A stretch of DNA of 59,414 bases from Phytobacter palmae (GCA_900112785.1 FONB01000021.1:1-59414); one strand, 5' to 3'. Numbered from the stretch's first letter, positions 20,278-30,787 are shown. The notes: generated by a model not told the origin, from the sequence alone. Numbers and translations: made by a program.

Positions 20278-21219
20278 TCAGCTCTCTTTTACTACTGCGC
20301 GTGGTTTGTCTGAGATCGGCTTACCGGACCAGTAACCCGCCAGCAGCGAGCCGGACAGATTATGCCAGACCGAGAACAGGGCGCCTGGCAGTGCAGCCAG
20401 CGGCGAGAAGTAGATTTTACCGAGCGCGGCAGCAAGGCCTGAGTTCTGCATTCCCACTTCGATGGCCAGTGTGCGGCAGGTGGATTCGTCAAAACCGAAC
20501 AGACGACCACCCCAGTAGCCGCCCAGCAGGCCGATACTGTTGTGCAAAATCACCGCGACGATAACCACCACACCCACGGAAGCAATGTGCGAGGCGGAAC
20601 CGGCCACCACGGCGCTGATAATCGCCAGGATACAAACCATCGAAAATGCGGGCAGATACGGCTCTACCGCCTTTACCACACGCGGAAACAGATGGTGGAC
20701 AATCAAACCAAGCCCAATGGGAATAACCACAATTTGCAGGATACTCAGCAGCATACCCGTGATGTCCACCTGAATATGGGCATCGACATACAGACGCGTC
20801 AGCAGCGGTGTGGCGATCACGCCAACTAATGTGGAGACCGAAGAGATGGTCACGGAGAGCGCTACATCGCCCTTAGCCAGATAGATCATGACGTTGGAAG
20901 CCGTACCGCTGGCCACGCTACCCACCAGTACCATCCCGGCAGAGAGATCCGGCGGCATTTTGAAAATCATCGCCAGCAGCCAGGCGGCCAGCGGCATCAC
21001 CAGATAGTGCAGGAAAATGCCTGCGGCAACCGGGGCCGGGCGGGAAAGCACGCGTTTGAAGTCGTCAATTTTCAGGTGCACACCCATGCCGAACATAATC
21101 AACATGAGTAGCGTGGTGACCCAGGGACCGATTGGGATAAAGGTCGAGGGTGTGTACCAGGCAAGCACAGAGAGCAGCAGCGCCCATAACGGGAACAGCC
21201 GGGTGAGTACAGCGAGCAT
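20278..21219 (-). CDS. panS: BASS-family transporter, likely PanS
   Basis: A 313-residue membrane protein of the bile acid:sodium symporter family with nine to ten helices ([71 protein letters not shown]). The GTASN and [10 protein letters not shown] motifs form the substrate and sodium site in this family. In Salmonella the panS gene in this neighbourhood (between metH and lysC) allows use of pantothenate precursors such as ketopantoate; I infer the same role from position and family. E. coli K-12 lacks it here. Confidence 0.8.
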   Translation of the reverse strand: MLAVLTRLFPLWALLLSVLAWYTPSTFIPIGPWVTTLLMLIMFGMGVHLKIDDFKRVLSRPAPVAAGIFLHYLVMPLAAWLLAMIFKMPPDLSAGMVLVGSVASGTASNVMIYLAKGDVALSVTISSVSTLVGVIATPLLTRLYVDAHIQVDITGMLLSILQIVVIPIGLGLIVHHLFPRVVKAVEPYLPAFSMVCILAIISAVVAGSASHIASVGVVVIVAVILHNSIGLLGGYWGGRLFGFDESTCRTLAIEVGMQNSGLAAALGKIYFSPLAALPGALFSVWHNLSGSLLAGYWSGKPISDKPRAVVKES

Positions 21220-21253
21220 AGTGTTTTCCTTTAAGGCGTTGTGTTGTGTTTCG

Positions 21254-21283
21254 TTATAAAAAAGGCCGGGTTCGAGCCCGGCC
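21254..21283 (-). terminator. rtcR terminator
   Basis: On the minus strand GGCCGGGCTCGAACCCGGCC is followed by TTTTTTAT, an intrinsic terminator about 60 bases after the rtcR stop and ahead of panS. Confidence 0.9.
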
Positions 21284-21341
21284 GTAAATACTGTTTATCG
21301 CGTGCGGAAATTTTATTCAAACAAATTAAGATGAAGAGGAT

Positions 21342-22922
21342 TCATGTAGCAGAGCGGACGTTTTCCCAGCTCAGCCCGAAGCGAGCAAGGTATTTTCGCA
21401 GACGATCAGCATCATTGGGCCTGGCTTTTTTCAGGCGCGAAACGGCAAACAGTTCGCGCCCGGCATCGGAAAGAGAGTGGTGACGACGACAGACCTCCAG
21501 TACTGTTTCCAGTTGGCGTTGCTCAAACAGATCGATCTCCTCCGCTAACGGAGGAAGTGTGGGAGGGACCTGCCAGGCGTGCTGTAAACGTCCGATCTCT
21601 TCGTCGGCGATGGACAGAGTGATGCGCCCCTGTTCGGCCAGCGTCGCCATACGGGCAATCGACGAACTCAGTTCACGAAAGTTGCCGCGCCACTGTGCCT
21701 GCCCGGAACAGGCAAATGCCAGATAATGTTCGCGCGCGTCTTTGTCGAAACGGATGTGAGTCTGGGCTTCGGCGCTAAAGCGCTGGAGTTCGAATTCAAT
21801 ATTCGGCGCGATATCTTCCCGTCTTTCAGCAAGCCCCGGCAGGGCAAAAGTCCACATGTTGATACGCGCGTAGAGATCTTCGCGGAATTTTCCTTCCAGT
21901 ACCCACTGGCGCATGTCGCGGTGCGTTCCGGCGATAAGCTGAAAATCACTGTGGACCTCTTTATCTGCGCCAAAGGGGAAGAAGGTTTTTTCTTCAATGG
22001 CTTTAAGCAACATGGCCTGTTCATCCAGACCCAGCTCCGCAATTTCATCCAGAAACAGCACACCCCCATCGGCTTCACGCAGTAGCCCTGTTCGCGGCGT
22101 TAGCGCGCCGGTAAAGGCCCCTTTTACATGACCAAACAACGTCGACATGGCGTTATCGCCGCGCAATGTGGCGCAGTTAACTGCGACGAGTTTGCCCGCA
22201 ACCCGATGGCGGGACTGGCGCAACTGAAAAATACGTTTTGCCAGGAAGGACTTGCCCGCCCCGGTCGGGCCGGTCAGTAGAATCGGTGCCGTAGAACGCA
22301 AAGCTACCCGTTCAATTTGATCGATGAGTTTATTGAATGTCGCATTACGCGTATCGATACCGGCTTTGAGCAGCGAGACTGACTGCTGTTGTTCGCGTTG
22401 AAAGCGGCTGGTCAAGGTTGCATAGCGGCTTAAATCGAGATCGATAACCGAGTAAACGCCGGCGGCAATATCTTCTTCCGAAGCCCCTTTCGGTGCCGGG
22501 CTGGTTTGCAGCAAGCTGGCGGGCAGATAGCGGGCCTCTGTCAGTAGAAACCAGCAGATCTGCGCCACGTGCGTGCCGGTGGTGATATGCACCAGATACT
22601 CTTCGTTATCCGTATCGAAATCGTAGTGGCTGGCGAAATCCAGAAACGCGGCATACACCTCTTCAAAATCCCACGGATCGCGAATGTTCACTGTATGAGG
22701 GCGTACGGTAGTTTGCGGTGAAAGTAGCGCGATATCTTCCGCCAGCTGTTGGGCCATGCCTTCATCACGCGGTTGATGGAGCAGCTCCAGCCGATCAACC
22801 GGAAAATCGGGCTGCTGGCATAACCCAACGGTTGGCCGCCATTTGCGAAAGCGATTGGCTCGCTTGCCGCGTTTATCCAAAACCGTTCCCGGTACGCCAA
22901 TCACCACTCTGCGCTTTTGCAT
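21342..22922 (-). CDS. rtcR: RtcR, sigma-54 activator of RNA repair genes
   Basis: A 526-residue bacterial enhancer-binding protein. The N-terminal 180 residues form the CARF-type sensory domain known for RtcR (YLVHITTGTHVAQICWFLLTEARYLPASLLQTSP). The AAA+ domain shows Walker A GPTGAGKS (218-225), the sigma-54-contacting GAFTGA (268-273) and Walker B GGVLFLDEI (287-295); a helix-turn-helix closes the protein. It is divergent from a sigma-54 promoter at 23058 driving slipin-rtcB-rlaP. The CARF domain is thought to sense RNA ends or a nucleotide made upon RNA damage. Confidence 0.95.
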   Translation of the reverse strand: MQKRRVVIGVPGTVLDKRGKRANRFRKWRPTVGLCQQPDFPVDRLELLHQPRDEGMAQQLAEDIALLSPQTTVRPHTVNIRDPWDFEEVYAAFLDFASHYDFDTDNEEYLVHITTGTHVAQICWFLLTEARYLPASLLQTSPAPKGASEEDIAAGVYSVIDLDLSRYATLTSRFQREQQQSVSLLKAGIDTRNATFNKLIDQIERVALRSTAPILLTGPTGAGKSFLAKRIFQLRQSRHRVAGKLVAVNCATLRGDNAMSTLFGHVKGAFTGALTPRTGLLREADGGVLFLDEIAELGLDEQAMLLKAIEEKTFFPFGADKEVHSDFQLIAGTHRDMRQWVLEGKFREDLYARINMWTFALPGLAERREDIAPNIEFELQRFSAEAQTHIRFDKDAREHYLAFACSGQAQWRGNFRELSSSIARMATLAEQGRITLSIADEEIGRLQHAWQVPPTLPPLAEEIDLFEQRQLETVLEVCRRHHSLSDAGRELFAVSRLKKARPNDADRLRKYLARFGLSWENVRSAT

Positions 22923-23057
22923 TTTTATCCTTAAAGATAAATAACGATAAATAAATATAAAAAAATTATCGGGATACCAGCAAGCAACCAGACGAATGAA
23001 AAATTAAAATACTTAAATATTAATCACTTAAATTTTTATTTTTCATTTGCACGTTCC

Positions 23058-23073
23058 TGGCACACTTCTGGCA
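23058..23073 (+). promoter_or_regulatory. Sigma-54 promoter of the RNA-repair operon
   Basis: TGGCAC-5nt-TGGCA has the invariant GG (23059-23060) and GC (23071-23072) exactly ten bases apart, as required for sigma-54 -24/-12 elements. It lies in the rtcR-slipin gap pointing toward slipin-rtcB. Transcription should start near 23083, giving a leader of about 300 nt. RtcR is the obvious activator. Confidence 0.88.
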
Positions 23074-23083
23074 ATACCTGATA

Positions 23084-23370
23084 CGTCACAACGCTGAGCA
23101 CGCAGGGGATTATGCCCCGCCAGCGCACCTGGAACGGTAATACGTTATCCGTGGGGCGTTCTGTCAGCAGAGAGACACTTAAGGGTTCGATTCCCAACTC
23201 ACCTGTCCGGTGAACACTGGTTGTGTTCGTAAACGCGCCATCGGGTTGTTCATGGTGGCAATGAACCGGCGCCGATAAGGGCTCCGGGTCGCAGGCAAAA
23301 CAGGCTGGCAGTGATGGCCTGTTTCCCTCCGGCTCCGATCCTGCATTCGCGCTGGTACGTGAAAATTTAA
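23084..23370 (+). ncRNA. Structured, tRNA-like non-coding leader of the rtcB operon
   Basis: Between the sigma-54 promoter and slipin there is no gene, but the RNA would be highly structured. Hairpins: CGCTG...CAGCG enclosing GC/GC and GGGG/CCCC (23092-23125); CGGTAA/TTA-CCG (23135-23151); GGG-TTCGATT-CCC (23183-23195), a tRNA T-loop-like heptaloop; AACAC/GTGTT (23213-23227); GTTCAT/ATGAAC (23248-23266); AAACAGGC/GCCTGTTT (23298-23324). Salmonella has Y-like RNAs with a tRNA-like module (YrlA, YrlB) by rtcBA, so this may be a relative or a separate RNA processed from the message. Confidence 0.6.
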
Positions 23371-23380
23371 GGAAAATCAA

Positions 23381-24505
23381 ATGAATAAGAAAATCACTAT
23401 TCGTCAGGGACAACTGGGCCTGCTGGTAAAAGCGGGTGATTACACAAAAATTCTAACGGCAGGAGAGCACCGCCTTTCCTGGTTTGGTAAGCAAGAGGTC
23501 ATGTTCGTTGAGCTCAATGGCAGCGATGTGCCGGCAGAGCTGGCGAATTATCTGCGCCGTTTCAGACCTGAGTGGGTCGGGGCGTACTGCCTGAGCGTCG
23601 ATACCGCCGGGCATGAAGTGGCCGCGCTCTACCGTGACGGAATCCTGGTGGAAATTATCCCCCCGGCTTCACGCCGCCTCTTCTGGCAGGACGGTAGCCT
23701 GAGCGTGGAGTTGACAGATACCCGGGATGTACGCGTACCGGAGAGCATCATGAATGCCGTATTGCAGCCACGTAGCGGCACAGCCGTTAAAGGACGGGAT
23801 GCCATACTGACAGTTAGCGTCGCGGCATGGCACGTCGGTGTAGTAAAAATCGATGGTGTAACACAACCCTTGTTACCGCCGGGATTGAGCGCTTACTGGA
23901 AAGTGAACCATCTGGTTGATGCAGATGTTGTCGATACACGTTTGCAACTGATGGAAGTGTCCGGCCAGGAAATTCTGACCAAAGACAAAGTGAACCTGCG
24001 CATCAACCTGGGGGCGAACTGGCAATACAGCGATGTGTTACAGGCATTCAGCCAGTTGACCAAACCACTGGATCACCTGTATCGCGAATTGCAGTTTGCC
24101 CTGCGTGAAGCGGTGGGGACTCGTACGCTGGACGAACTGCTTGAAGACAAGCAGATCATTGATGAGGTGGTCAGTGCCCAGGTGAAAACACGTATGGCTC
24201 CCTTTGGTATGGATGTCGCATCGCTGGGTGTACGGGACATCGTGTTGCCGGGCGATATGAAAACCATCCTGGCGAAGCTGGTGGAAGCGGAAAAATCGGC
24301 GCAGGCGAATGTGATTCGTCGGCGTGAAGAAACGGCGGCGACCCGCTCATTGCTCAATACCGCGAAAGTAATGGAAAACAACCCGGTAGCGCTGCGCTTA
24401 AAAGAGCTGGAAACGCTGGAAAAAGTGGCTGAACGTATCGATAAAATCTCGGTATTCGGTGGCCTCGATAACGTCCTGAATGGGCTGGTGAGTATTAAAG
24501 GATAA
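23381..24505 (+). CDS. SPFH/slipin-domain protein of the RNA-repair operon
   Basis: A 374-residue protein of the SPFH (stomatin/slipin/band 7) superfamily. The SPFH fold spans about residues 90-265 (ELTDTRDVRVPESIMNAVLQ, GQEILTKDKVNLRINLGANWQYSDV, ELQFALREAVGTRTLDELL, GVRDIVLPGDMKTIL) and a helical, coiled-coil-prone C-terminus follows (AEKSAQANVIRRREETAATRSLL). It lacks an obvious N-terminal membrane hairpin, so may be cytoplasmic or peripheral. AAGGAAAA precedes the ATG. It is four bases upstream of rtcB; slipins are known neighbours of RtcB in some genomes, role unproven. Confidence 0.87.
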   Translation: MNKKITIRQGQLGLLVKAGDYTKILTAGEHRLSWFGKQEVMFVELNGSDVPAELANYLRRFRPEWVGAYCLSVDTAGHEVAALYRDGILVEIIPPASRRLFWQDGSLSVELTDTRDVRVPESIMNAVLQPRSGTAVKGRDAILTVSVAAWHVGVVKIDGVTQPLLPPGLSAYWKVNHLVDADVVDTRLQLMEVSGQEILTKDKVNLRINLGANWQYSDVLQAFSQLTKPLDHLYRELQFALREAVGTRTLDELLEDKQIIDEVVSAQVKTRMAPFGMDVASLGVRDIVLPGDMKTILAKLVEAEKSAQANVIRRREETAATRSLLNTAKVMENNPVALRLKELETLEKVAERIDKISVFGGLDNVLNGLVSIKG

Positions 24506-24509
24506 TCAA

Positions 24510-25736
24510 ATGCAGCATAACGAATTTCAACTGCTGACGGCGCAGAACAGTGCGCCGATAAAAATGTGGACTCACGGGGTTCCGGTAGAGCCAGAGGCGC
24601 GTGAGCAGTTGCAGAACACCGCGAAGATGCCGTTTATTTTTCAGCATCTGGCGGTAATGCCCGATGTACATCTCGGTAAAGGTTCCACCATTGGCAGCGT
24701 GATCCCGACCAAAGGGGCCATTATCCCGGCGGCGGTTGGGGTGGATATTGGTTGCGGAATGATCGCCGTGCGCACCTCGCTGGTGGCAAGCGATCTGCCG
24801 GATAACCTGAGCGGGCTTCGCAACGCGATCGAACAGGCGGTGCCGCATGGACGTACCAGCACGCGTTCCGGGCGTGATAAAGGGGCCTGGGAAACGCCGC
24901 CGCAGGAAGTGGATAGCCACTGGTCAATGCTGGCGGCGCGGTTTAAACGTCTGACGGATAACTATCCGCAGTTGTTGAAAACTAATAATTATCAACATCT
25001 GGGAACGCTGGGTACGGGCAACCATTTTATTGAGGTCTGCCTGGATGAACAGCAACGTGTGTGGGTGATGTTGCATAGTGGTTCGCGTGGAGTGGGTAAC
25101 GCCATCGGTACCCTGTTTATCTCACTGGCGCAGGAGGATATGCGGCAGCATATGGCGAACCTGCCGGATAAAAACCTGGCCTATTTCCGGGAGGGGAGTA
25201 AGCACTACGATGACTACATGGAAGCCGTGTCGTGGGCGCAGGATTTTGCCCGTCATAATCGGGAAGTGATGATGTCGCGCGTACTGGCGGCGCTGTCACG
25301 TATTGTAACAAAACCGTTTATGACCCAGCAGGAGGCGGTGAATTGTCACCATAACTACGTGCAAAAAGAGACCCATTTCGGCGAAGAGGTACTGGTGACG
25401 CGAAAAGGGGCGGTATCCGCGCAGAAGGGACAGATGGGAATTATTCCCGGTTCGATGGGGGCGAAAAGCTTTATCGTGCGTGGGTTGGGAAATGAAGAGA
25501 GCTTCTGCTCCTGTAGCCATGGCGCAGGGCGTACGATGAGCCGTACGGCAGCGAAAAAGCGCTTTACTGTTGATGACCAGATTCGGGCTACTGCTCACGT
25601 TGAGTGTCGTAAAGATAGTGACGTTATTGATGAAATCCCGATGGCCTATAAAGATATCGATGCGGTCATGGCGGCTCAGGCGTCGCTGGTGGAGATTGTT
25701 CACACTTTACGTCAGGTGGTATGCGTAAAAGGATAA
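24510..25736 (+). CDS. rtcB: RNA-splicing ligase RtcB
   Basis: A 408-residue GTP- and Mn-dependent ligase joining 2',3'-cyclic phosphate or 3'-phosphate ends to 5'-OH ends of RNA, aligning along its length with E. coli RtcB. Visible motifs: PDVHLGKGSTIGSV, AVGVDIGCGM (metal-binding Asp/Cys), GTGNHFIE, NCHHNYVQKE, and FCSCSHGAGRTMSR containing the guanylylated His (about residue 337). It sits between slipin and RlaP genes with no rtcA in the window, so only ligation, not end cyclisation, is encoded here. Confidence 0.97.
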   Translation: MQHNEFQLLTAQNSAPIKMWTHGVPVEPEAREQLQNTAKMPFIFQHLAVMPDVHLGKGSTIGSVIPTKGAIIPAAVGVDIGCGMIAVRTSLVASDLPDNLSGLRNAIEQAVPHGRTSTRSGRDKGAWETPPQEVDSHWSMLAARFKRLTDNYPQLLKTNNYQHLGTLGTGNHFIEVCLDEQQRVWVMLHSGSRGVGNAIGTLFISLAQEDMRQHMANLPDKNLAYFREGSKHYDDYMEAVSWAQDFARHNREVMMSRVLAALSRIVTKPFMTQQEAVNCHHNYVQKETHFGEEVLVTRKGAVSAQKGQMGIIPGSMGAKSFIVRGLGNEESFCSCSHGAGRTMSRTAAKKRFTVDDQIRATAHVECRKDSDVIDEIPMAYKDIDAVMAAQASLVEIVHTLRQVVCVKG

Positions 25737-25741
25737 AAGAG

Positions 25742-26536
25742 ATGACTTATAGCGGCGTGGATGCCGCCATGCGTGAACGCGTGCGGCAGCAATTAACAGA
25801 GGTGGAGCAGCGTTATGGCGTCAGAGTGCTGTATGCCTGCGAATCCGGCAGCCGTGGCTGGGGCTTTGCCTCGCCGGACAGCGACTATGATGTGCGTTTT
25901 TTATATGTACATCCGCCGGAGTGGTATTTACGGGTAGAGGCACCGCGTGACGTGATCGAACTGCCCATCGATGATGAGCTGGACGTGAGCGGCTGGGAGT
26001 GGCGTAAAGCCTTAGGCTTACTGAAAAGCGCTAACCCGACGCTTATTGAGTGGCTGGATTCGCCGGTGGTCTATCAGCAAGACGATGCCACCGTCTGTGC
26101 GCTTAAGGCGGAGATGCCGAAATGGTTTTCTGCCGTGCGGGCGCGCTGGCATTACTACTCCATGGCCCGCAGAAACTTTCACAGTTATTTGCAGGGCGAT
26201 GAGGTGCGGTTAAAGAAATACTTTTATGTGCTGCGCCCATTGCTGGCGGTGCGTTGGGTAGAGGCGGGAAAAGGCGTGCCACCTATGCGCTTTGCCGAGC
26301 TGTTTGCCGGAAGCGAGCTGGATTGTGAATTGCGTCAGGATATCGCTGAACTGCTGGCACGTAAGCAGCGTGCAGGGGAAGCGGAATATGGCCAGCGTCT
26401 TCCACGATTGCATGCGTTTATCGCAGCCGAGATCGAAAGGGGAACTATTCCCCCTGCGTTACCGGAGAGCCGGGAAGGCGATGTCAGGACGCTGGACGCG
26501 TTGCTCTACCGGACGGTAATGGGGCTACGGCTGTAG
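25742..26536 (+). CDS. RlaP-type nucleotidyltransferase of the RNA-repair operon
   Basis: A 264-residue DNA polymerase beta-type nucleotidyltransferase resembling the RlaP family, named for association with RNA repair. The catalytic signature is GSRGWGFASPDSDYDVRF (about 36-53), with metal-binding Asp48 and Asp50 after the GS motif; a helical domain follows (WHYYSMARRNFHSYLQG, KKYFYVLRPLLAVRW). ATG 25742 has AAAGGA eight bases upstream and is preferred over an ATG at 25721 inside rtcB. It would add nucleotides to RNA ends or protein; its substrate is unknown. Confidence 0.83.
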   Translation: MTYSGVDAAMRERVRQQLTEVEQRYGVRVLYACESGSRGWGFASPDSDYDVRFLYVHPPEWYLRVEAPRDVIELPIDDELDVSGWEWRKALGLLKSANPTLIEWLDSPVVYQQDDATVCALKAEMPKWFSAVRARWHYYSMARRNFHSYLQGDEVRLKKYFYVLRPLLAVRWVEAGKGVPPMRFAELFAGSELDCELRQDIAELLARKQRAGEAEYGQRLPRLHAFIAAEIERGTIPPALPESREGDVRTLDALLYRTVMGLRL

Positions 26537-26561
26537 CCCCGGTGGCGCTGCGCCACCGGGG
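26537..26561. repeat. REP-type palindrome between rlaP and lysC
   Basis: CCCCGGTGGCG-CTG-CGCCACCGGGG is a perfect 11-bp stem with a 3-nt loop between two converging genes. It has the REP layout and may help stabilise or end both messages; no T run follows. Confidence 0.85.
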
Positions 26562-26576
26562 AAATACCGCCTGCGA

Positions 26577-27938
26577 TCATTCGAATAAATTATGATGCAG
26601 CTTCTGCACGACCTGCTCCGCTTCGCCGCCTGGCACCAGGAAACAGAGGTTGTGGCTGGACGCGCCGTAACAAATCATGCGGATGTTGAACGGGTCCAGC
26701 ACGCCGAAAACTTCCTTGCCTACACCGCTGGCTTTCGACAAGTCGTTACCAATGATGGCCACCAGCGCGAGGTTCTCTTCCACTTCTACGCGACAGAGTG
26801 AAGAAAGTTCGGTCAGCAGACCTTGCGTAAGTAACGTATCGCCCGTCGACGTGGAGCCAGTGGTATCCAGCGTCAGCGCTACGCTCACCTCAGACGTGGT
26901 TATCAGGTCAACTGAAATGCTGTGGCGCGCCAGAATGCCGAACACTTCCGCCAGGAAGCCGCGGGAGTGCAGCATGTTCAGGCTGTGTAGCGTCAACAAT
27001 GTCTGTTTGCGACGTAACGCCAGCGCGCGGAATAACGGTGGGTTACTGGTTTTGTTGCACACCAGTGTGCCGCCGGCTTTCGGATCTTTGCTGGAACCGA
27101 CAAAGACCGGGATATCGCTACGAACGGCAGGCAGCAGGGTCGCCGGGTGCAGGACTTTCGCCCCGAAAGTTGCCATTTCAGCCGCTTCTTCAAAGGCAAT
27201 TTCGTCAATGCGTTTGGCGGCAGGCACCACGCGCGGGTCGGTGGTATAGATACCGGGTACATCGGTCCAGATGTCGACGCGGGTCGCATGCAACGCTTCG
27301 CCGAGCAGCGCGGCGGTGTAGTCGCTGCCGCCACGGCCCAGCGTGGTGGTGCGGCCTTTCGCTTCACTGCCAATAAAACCCTGAGTAATGATGATGCTGT
27401 CCGCCAGGCGCGGCGCAAGCTGCTGGGTAGCCAGTTCAGACAGGGCTGCCACATCGGGTTCGGCACGGCCAAAGCGATCGCTCGTACGCATCACTTTACG
27501 CACGTCAAACCACTGCGCCTGCACATTGCGTTCACGCAGGATTTCCACAAACAACAGAGTGGACATCAGTTCGCCGTGGCTGACCAGTTCATCGGTTAAC
27601 GCATTGGAGGTGGCCAGCGATGCGGCTTCTGCCAGAGTGGTGATGTTTTCCAGCAGACGTTCGATCTCTTCGCGAATGATGTCCGGATTCGCCAGTCGTT
27701 CCAGAATATCGAACTGAATTTTGCGAATCGCATCGAGCTTAACGAAACGCTCGGTCGCCTCAAGCCCTTCGGCAAGCGCGACCAGCAAATTTGTGACGCC
27801 AGCGGAGGCGGAAAGCACGACCAGACGTACGCTCGCATCGGAAAGCACCACGTCCGCACTGTGGTTCATTGCATCAAAATTTGCCACGCTGGTACCGCCG
27901 AATTTGGCGACGACAAGCGGGGAAACGGAGTGACTCAT
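26577..27938 (-). CDS. lysC: Lysine-sensitive aspartokinase III
   Basis: A 453-residue aspartate kinase that opens the aspartate pathway to lysine, threonine and methionine. The amino-acid kinase domain has VVAKFGGTSVANFDAM and TTLGRGGSDYTAALL; the C-terminal tandem ACT domains (SVDLITTSEVSVALTLDTTGS, MICYGASSHNLCFLV) bind lysine for feedback inhibition. The N-terminus is four residues longer than E. coli LysC. ATG 27938 follows GAGG. A lysine riboswitch and strong promoter lie upstream. Confidence 0.97.
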   Translation of the reverse strand: MSHSVSPLVVAKFGGTSVANFDAMNHSADVVLSDASVRLVVLSASAGVTNLLVALAEGLEATERFVKLDAIRKIQFDILERLANPDIIREEIERLLENITTLAEAASLATSNALTDELVSHGELMSTLLFVEILRERNVQAQWFDVRKVMRTSDRFGRAEPDVAALSELATQQLAPRLADSIIITQGFIGSEAKGRTTTLGRGGSDYTAALLGEALHATRVDIWTDVPGIYTTDPRVVPAAKRIDEIAFEEAAEMATFGAKVLHPATLLPAVRSDIPVFVGSSKDPKAGGTLVCNKTSNPPLFRALALRRKQTLLTLHSLNMLHSRGFLAEVFGILARHSISVDLITTSEVSVALTLDTTGSTSTGDTLLTQGLLTELSSLCRVEVEENLALVAIIGNDLSKASGVGKEVFGVLDPFNIRMICYGASSHNLCFLVPGGEAEQVVQKLHHNLFE

Positions 27939-28054
27939 TGTTATAACCTCGTGTCAGGGAAGCCTGGCGTATAACGTCAGACAAAATTATTCAGCCATGG
28001 CACAAGGGAAGAGCGAAAAGGGGTAGGCGCAGAGCAAAAGACAACTACGATTAC

Positions 28055-28262
28055 ACCCAGAAGTGCTCCACCACTTGTGAAACGCCCGACTGCGAACGTT
28101 TCTGGTGACAACTCAAGGGATTCAGCCCCTGTAGCCGATGATGAATGCCGCCATGCAATTCACCACCTCGGCGTTACTCCCCCTCAGGTGTTTTCTTTAG
28201 ATTGGCTCTTCCAACACCGTACCTGGGTAACGCTCCTCTTCTGGCCCGCGCGCACGCAGGTA
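28055..28262 (-). promoter_or_regulatory. Lysine riboswitch (L-box) of lysC
   Basis: Read on the minus strand, the leader has the parts of the E. coli lysC L-box: GGCCAGAAGAGGAGCG at the start of P1, CTGAGGGGGAGTAACGCCGA, GGGGCTGAATCCCTTGAG, GTCACCAGAAACGTTCGCAG and TTTCACAAGTGGTGGAGCAC before the closing CTTCTGG arm. Lysine binding should shut off lysC expression. Boundaries are approximate. Confidence 0.9.
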
Positions 28263-28271
28263 GCGCCCTAA

Positions 28272-28300
28272 TAAATAAAGGCTGGCGGCATCGCTGTCAA
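28272..28300 (-). promoter_or_regulatory. lysC promoter
   Basis: On the minus strand TTGACA (28300-28295), 17 bases, then TATTTA (28277-28272). This is a strong sigma-70 promoter whose start, near 28265, opens directly into the lysine riboswitch. Confidence 0.85.
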
Positions 28301-28392
28301 TGTTACGATTATGCGGATTTTTCATGCAGACGAATCGATTAGAAAAACGCCTTATGTTGGATGTATTTATCGCGTAAAAACGGTCGTTTTAG

Positions 28393-30138
<1,746 letters not shown>

Positions 30139-30175
30139 TATCGTTCAGCGATAACGATAAGCGAAATATGCAAAT

Positions 30176-30207
30176 TAAAATGCCGACGTAATGTCGGCAT
30201 TTTATTA
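30176..30207 (+). terminator. pgi terminator
   Basis: AAAATGCCGACG-TAAT-GTCGGCATTTTATT is a stem followed by Ts directly after pgi. Confidence 0.9.
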
Positions 30208-30526
30208 TCGGATAATTCTTGTTGTTCCGGCATCGACATAATTCTTCATTATGAGGTTATTCTGAAAAAACAGAATATCCAGTTAATTCCTCAGTGTTAT
30301 TTTCAGATGTTACGTATACTTCCATATTGCTGATATATTTGTAAGCTAATGAAATTTAATGTTTTTATTTTAAATTAATAACGAAAACTTACCGCTTTTA
30401 TCCAATTTTCTTAAAACCTCCCGCTTGGTTTCCCATTCGACAAATAGCCTGCTTTAGTTGTGTATACTCGTTCTCGCCTGTTTATTTTCAGGCAAATCTC
30501 CATTCATTCAATGAAGGGAAATTGAT
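30208..30526 (+). promoter_or_regulatory. AT-rich regulatory region upstream of yjbE
   Basis: About 320 bases without a gene. It is AT-rich, has an inverted pair ATTCTG-AAAAAA-CAGAAT at 30259-30277 and a -10-like TGTATACT near 30460. In E. coli the yjb operon is activated by the Rcs phosphorelay and osmotic stress; I could not convincingly place an RcsB box. Confidence 0.45.
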
Positions 30527-30769
30527 ATGAAAAAAGCACTGTATGGCATTTTTGCCATTACCGCGCTTGCGGCGACTTCTGCTTTTGCGGCACCAATTGA
30601 GGTTGGTGACGCGGCAGGGTCGGCAGCGACGACTGTTTCTGCGGGTAGCTCCTCAGCAACCAGCGTCAGCACCGTAAGTTCTGCGGTGGGTGTTGCCCTT
30701 GCGGCAACCGGTGGCGGTGATGGCTCCAATACCGGAACCACGACCACCACGACCACCAGTACTCAATAA
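30527..30769 (+). CDS. yjbE: YjbE, small secreted protein of the yjb operon
   Basis: An 80-residue protein with a clear signal peptide ([21 protein letters not shown], cut after AFA). The mature part is almost wholly Ala, Gly, Ser, Thr and Val, ending in a run of seven Thr. It matches E. coli YjbE, first gene of an operon for an extracellular polysaccharide whose overexpression alters biofilm. Its molecular role is unknown. Confidence 0.88.
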   Translation: MKKALYGIFAITALAATSAFAAPIEVGDAAGSAATTVSAGSSSATSVSTVSSAVGVALAATGGGDGSNTGTTTTTTTSTQ

Positions 30770-30787
30770 CGGCGAGTACTTTAATCA

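Noticed and set aside
23183-23195. A true tRNA gene with this T-arm
   Set aside because: The T-loop-like hairpin is present but I could not place an acceptor stem, D arm and anticodon arm with canonical spacing, so I call it tRNA-like only.
23036-23413. A 125-codon minus-strand frame across the rtcR-slipin gap
   Set aside because: It covers the sigma-54 promoter and structured leader and extends into slipin; no ribosome site.
26537-26561. An intrinsic terminator after rlaP
   Set aside because: The stem is perfect but no T run follows on either strand; REP-type repeat fits better.
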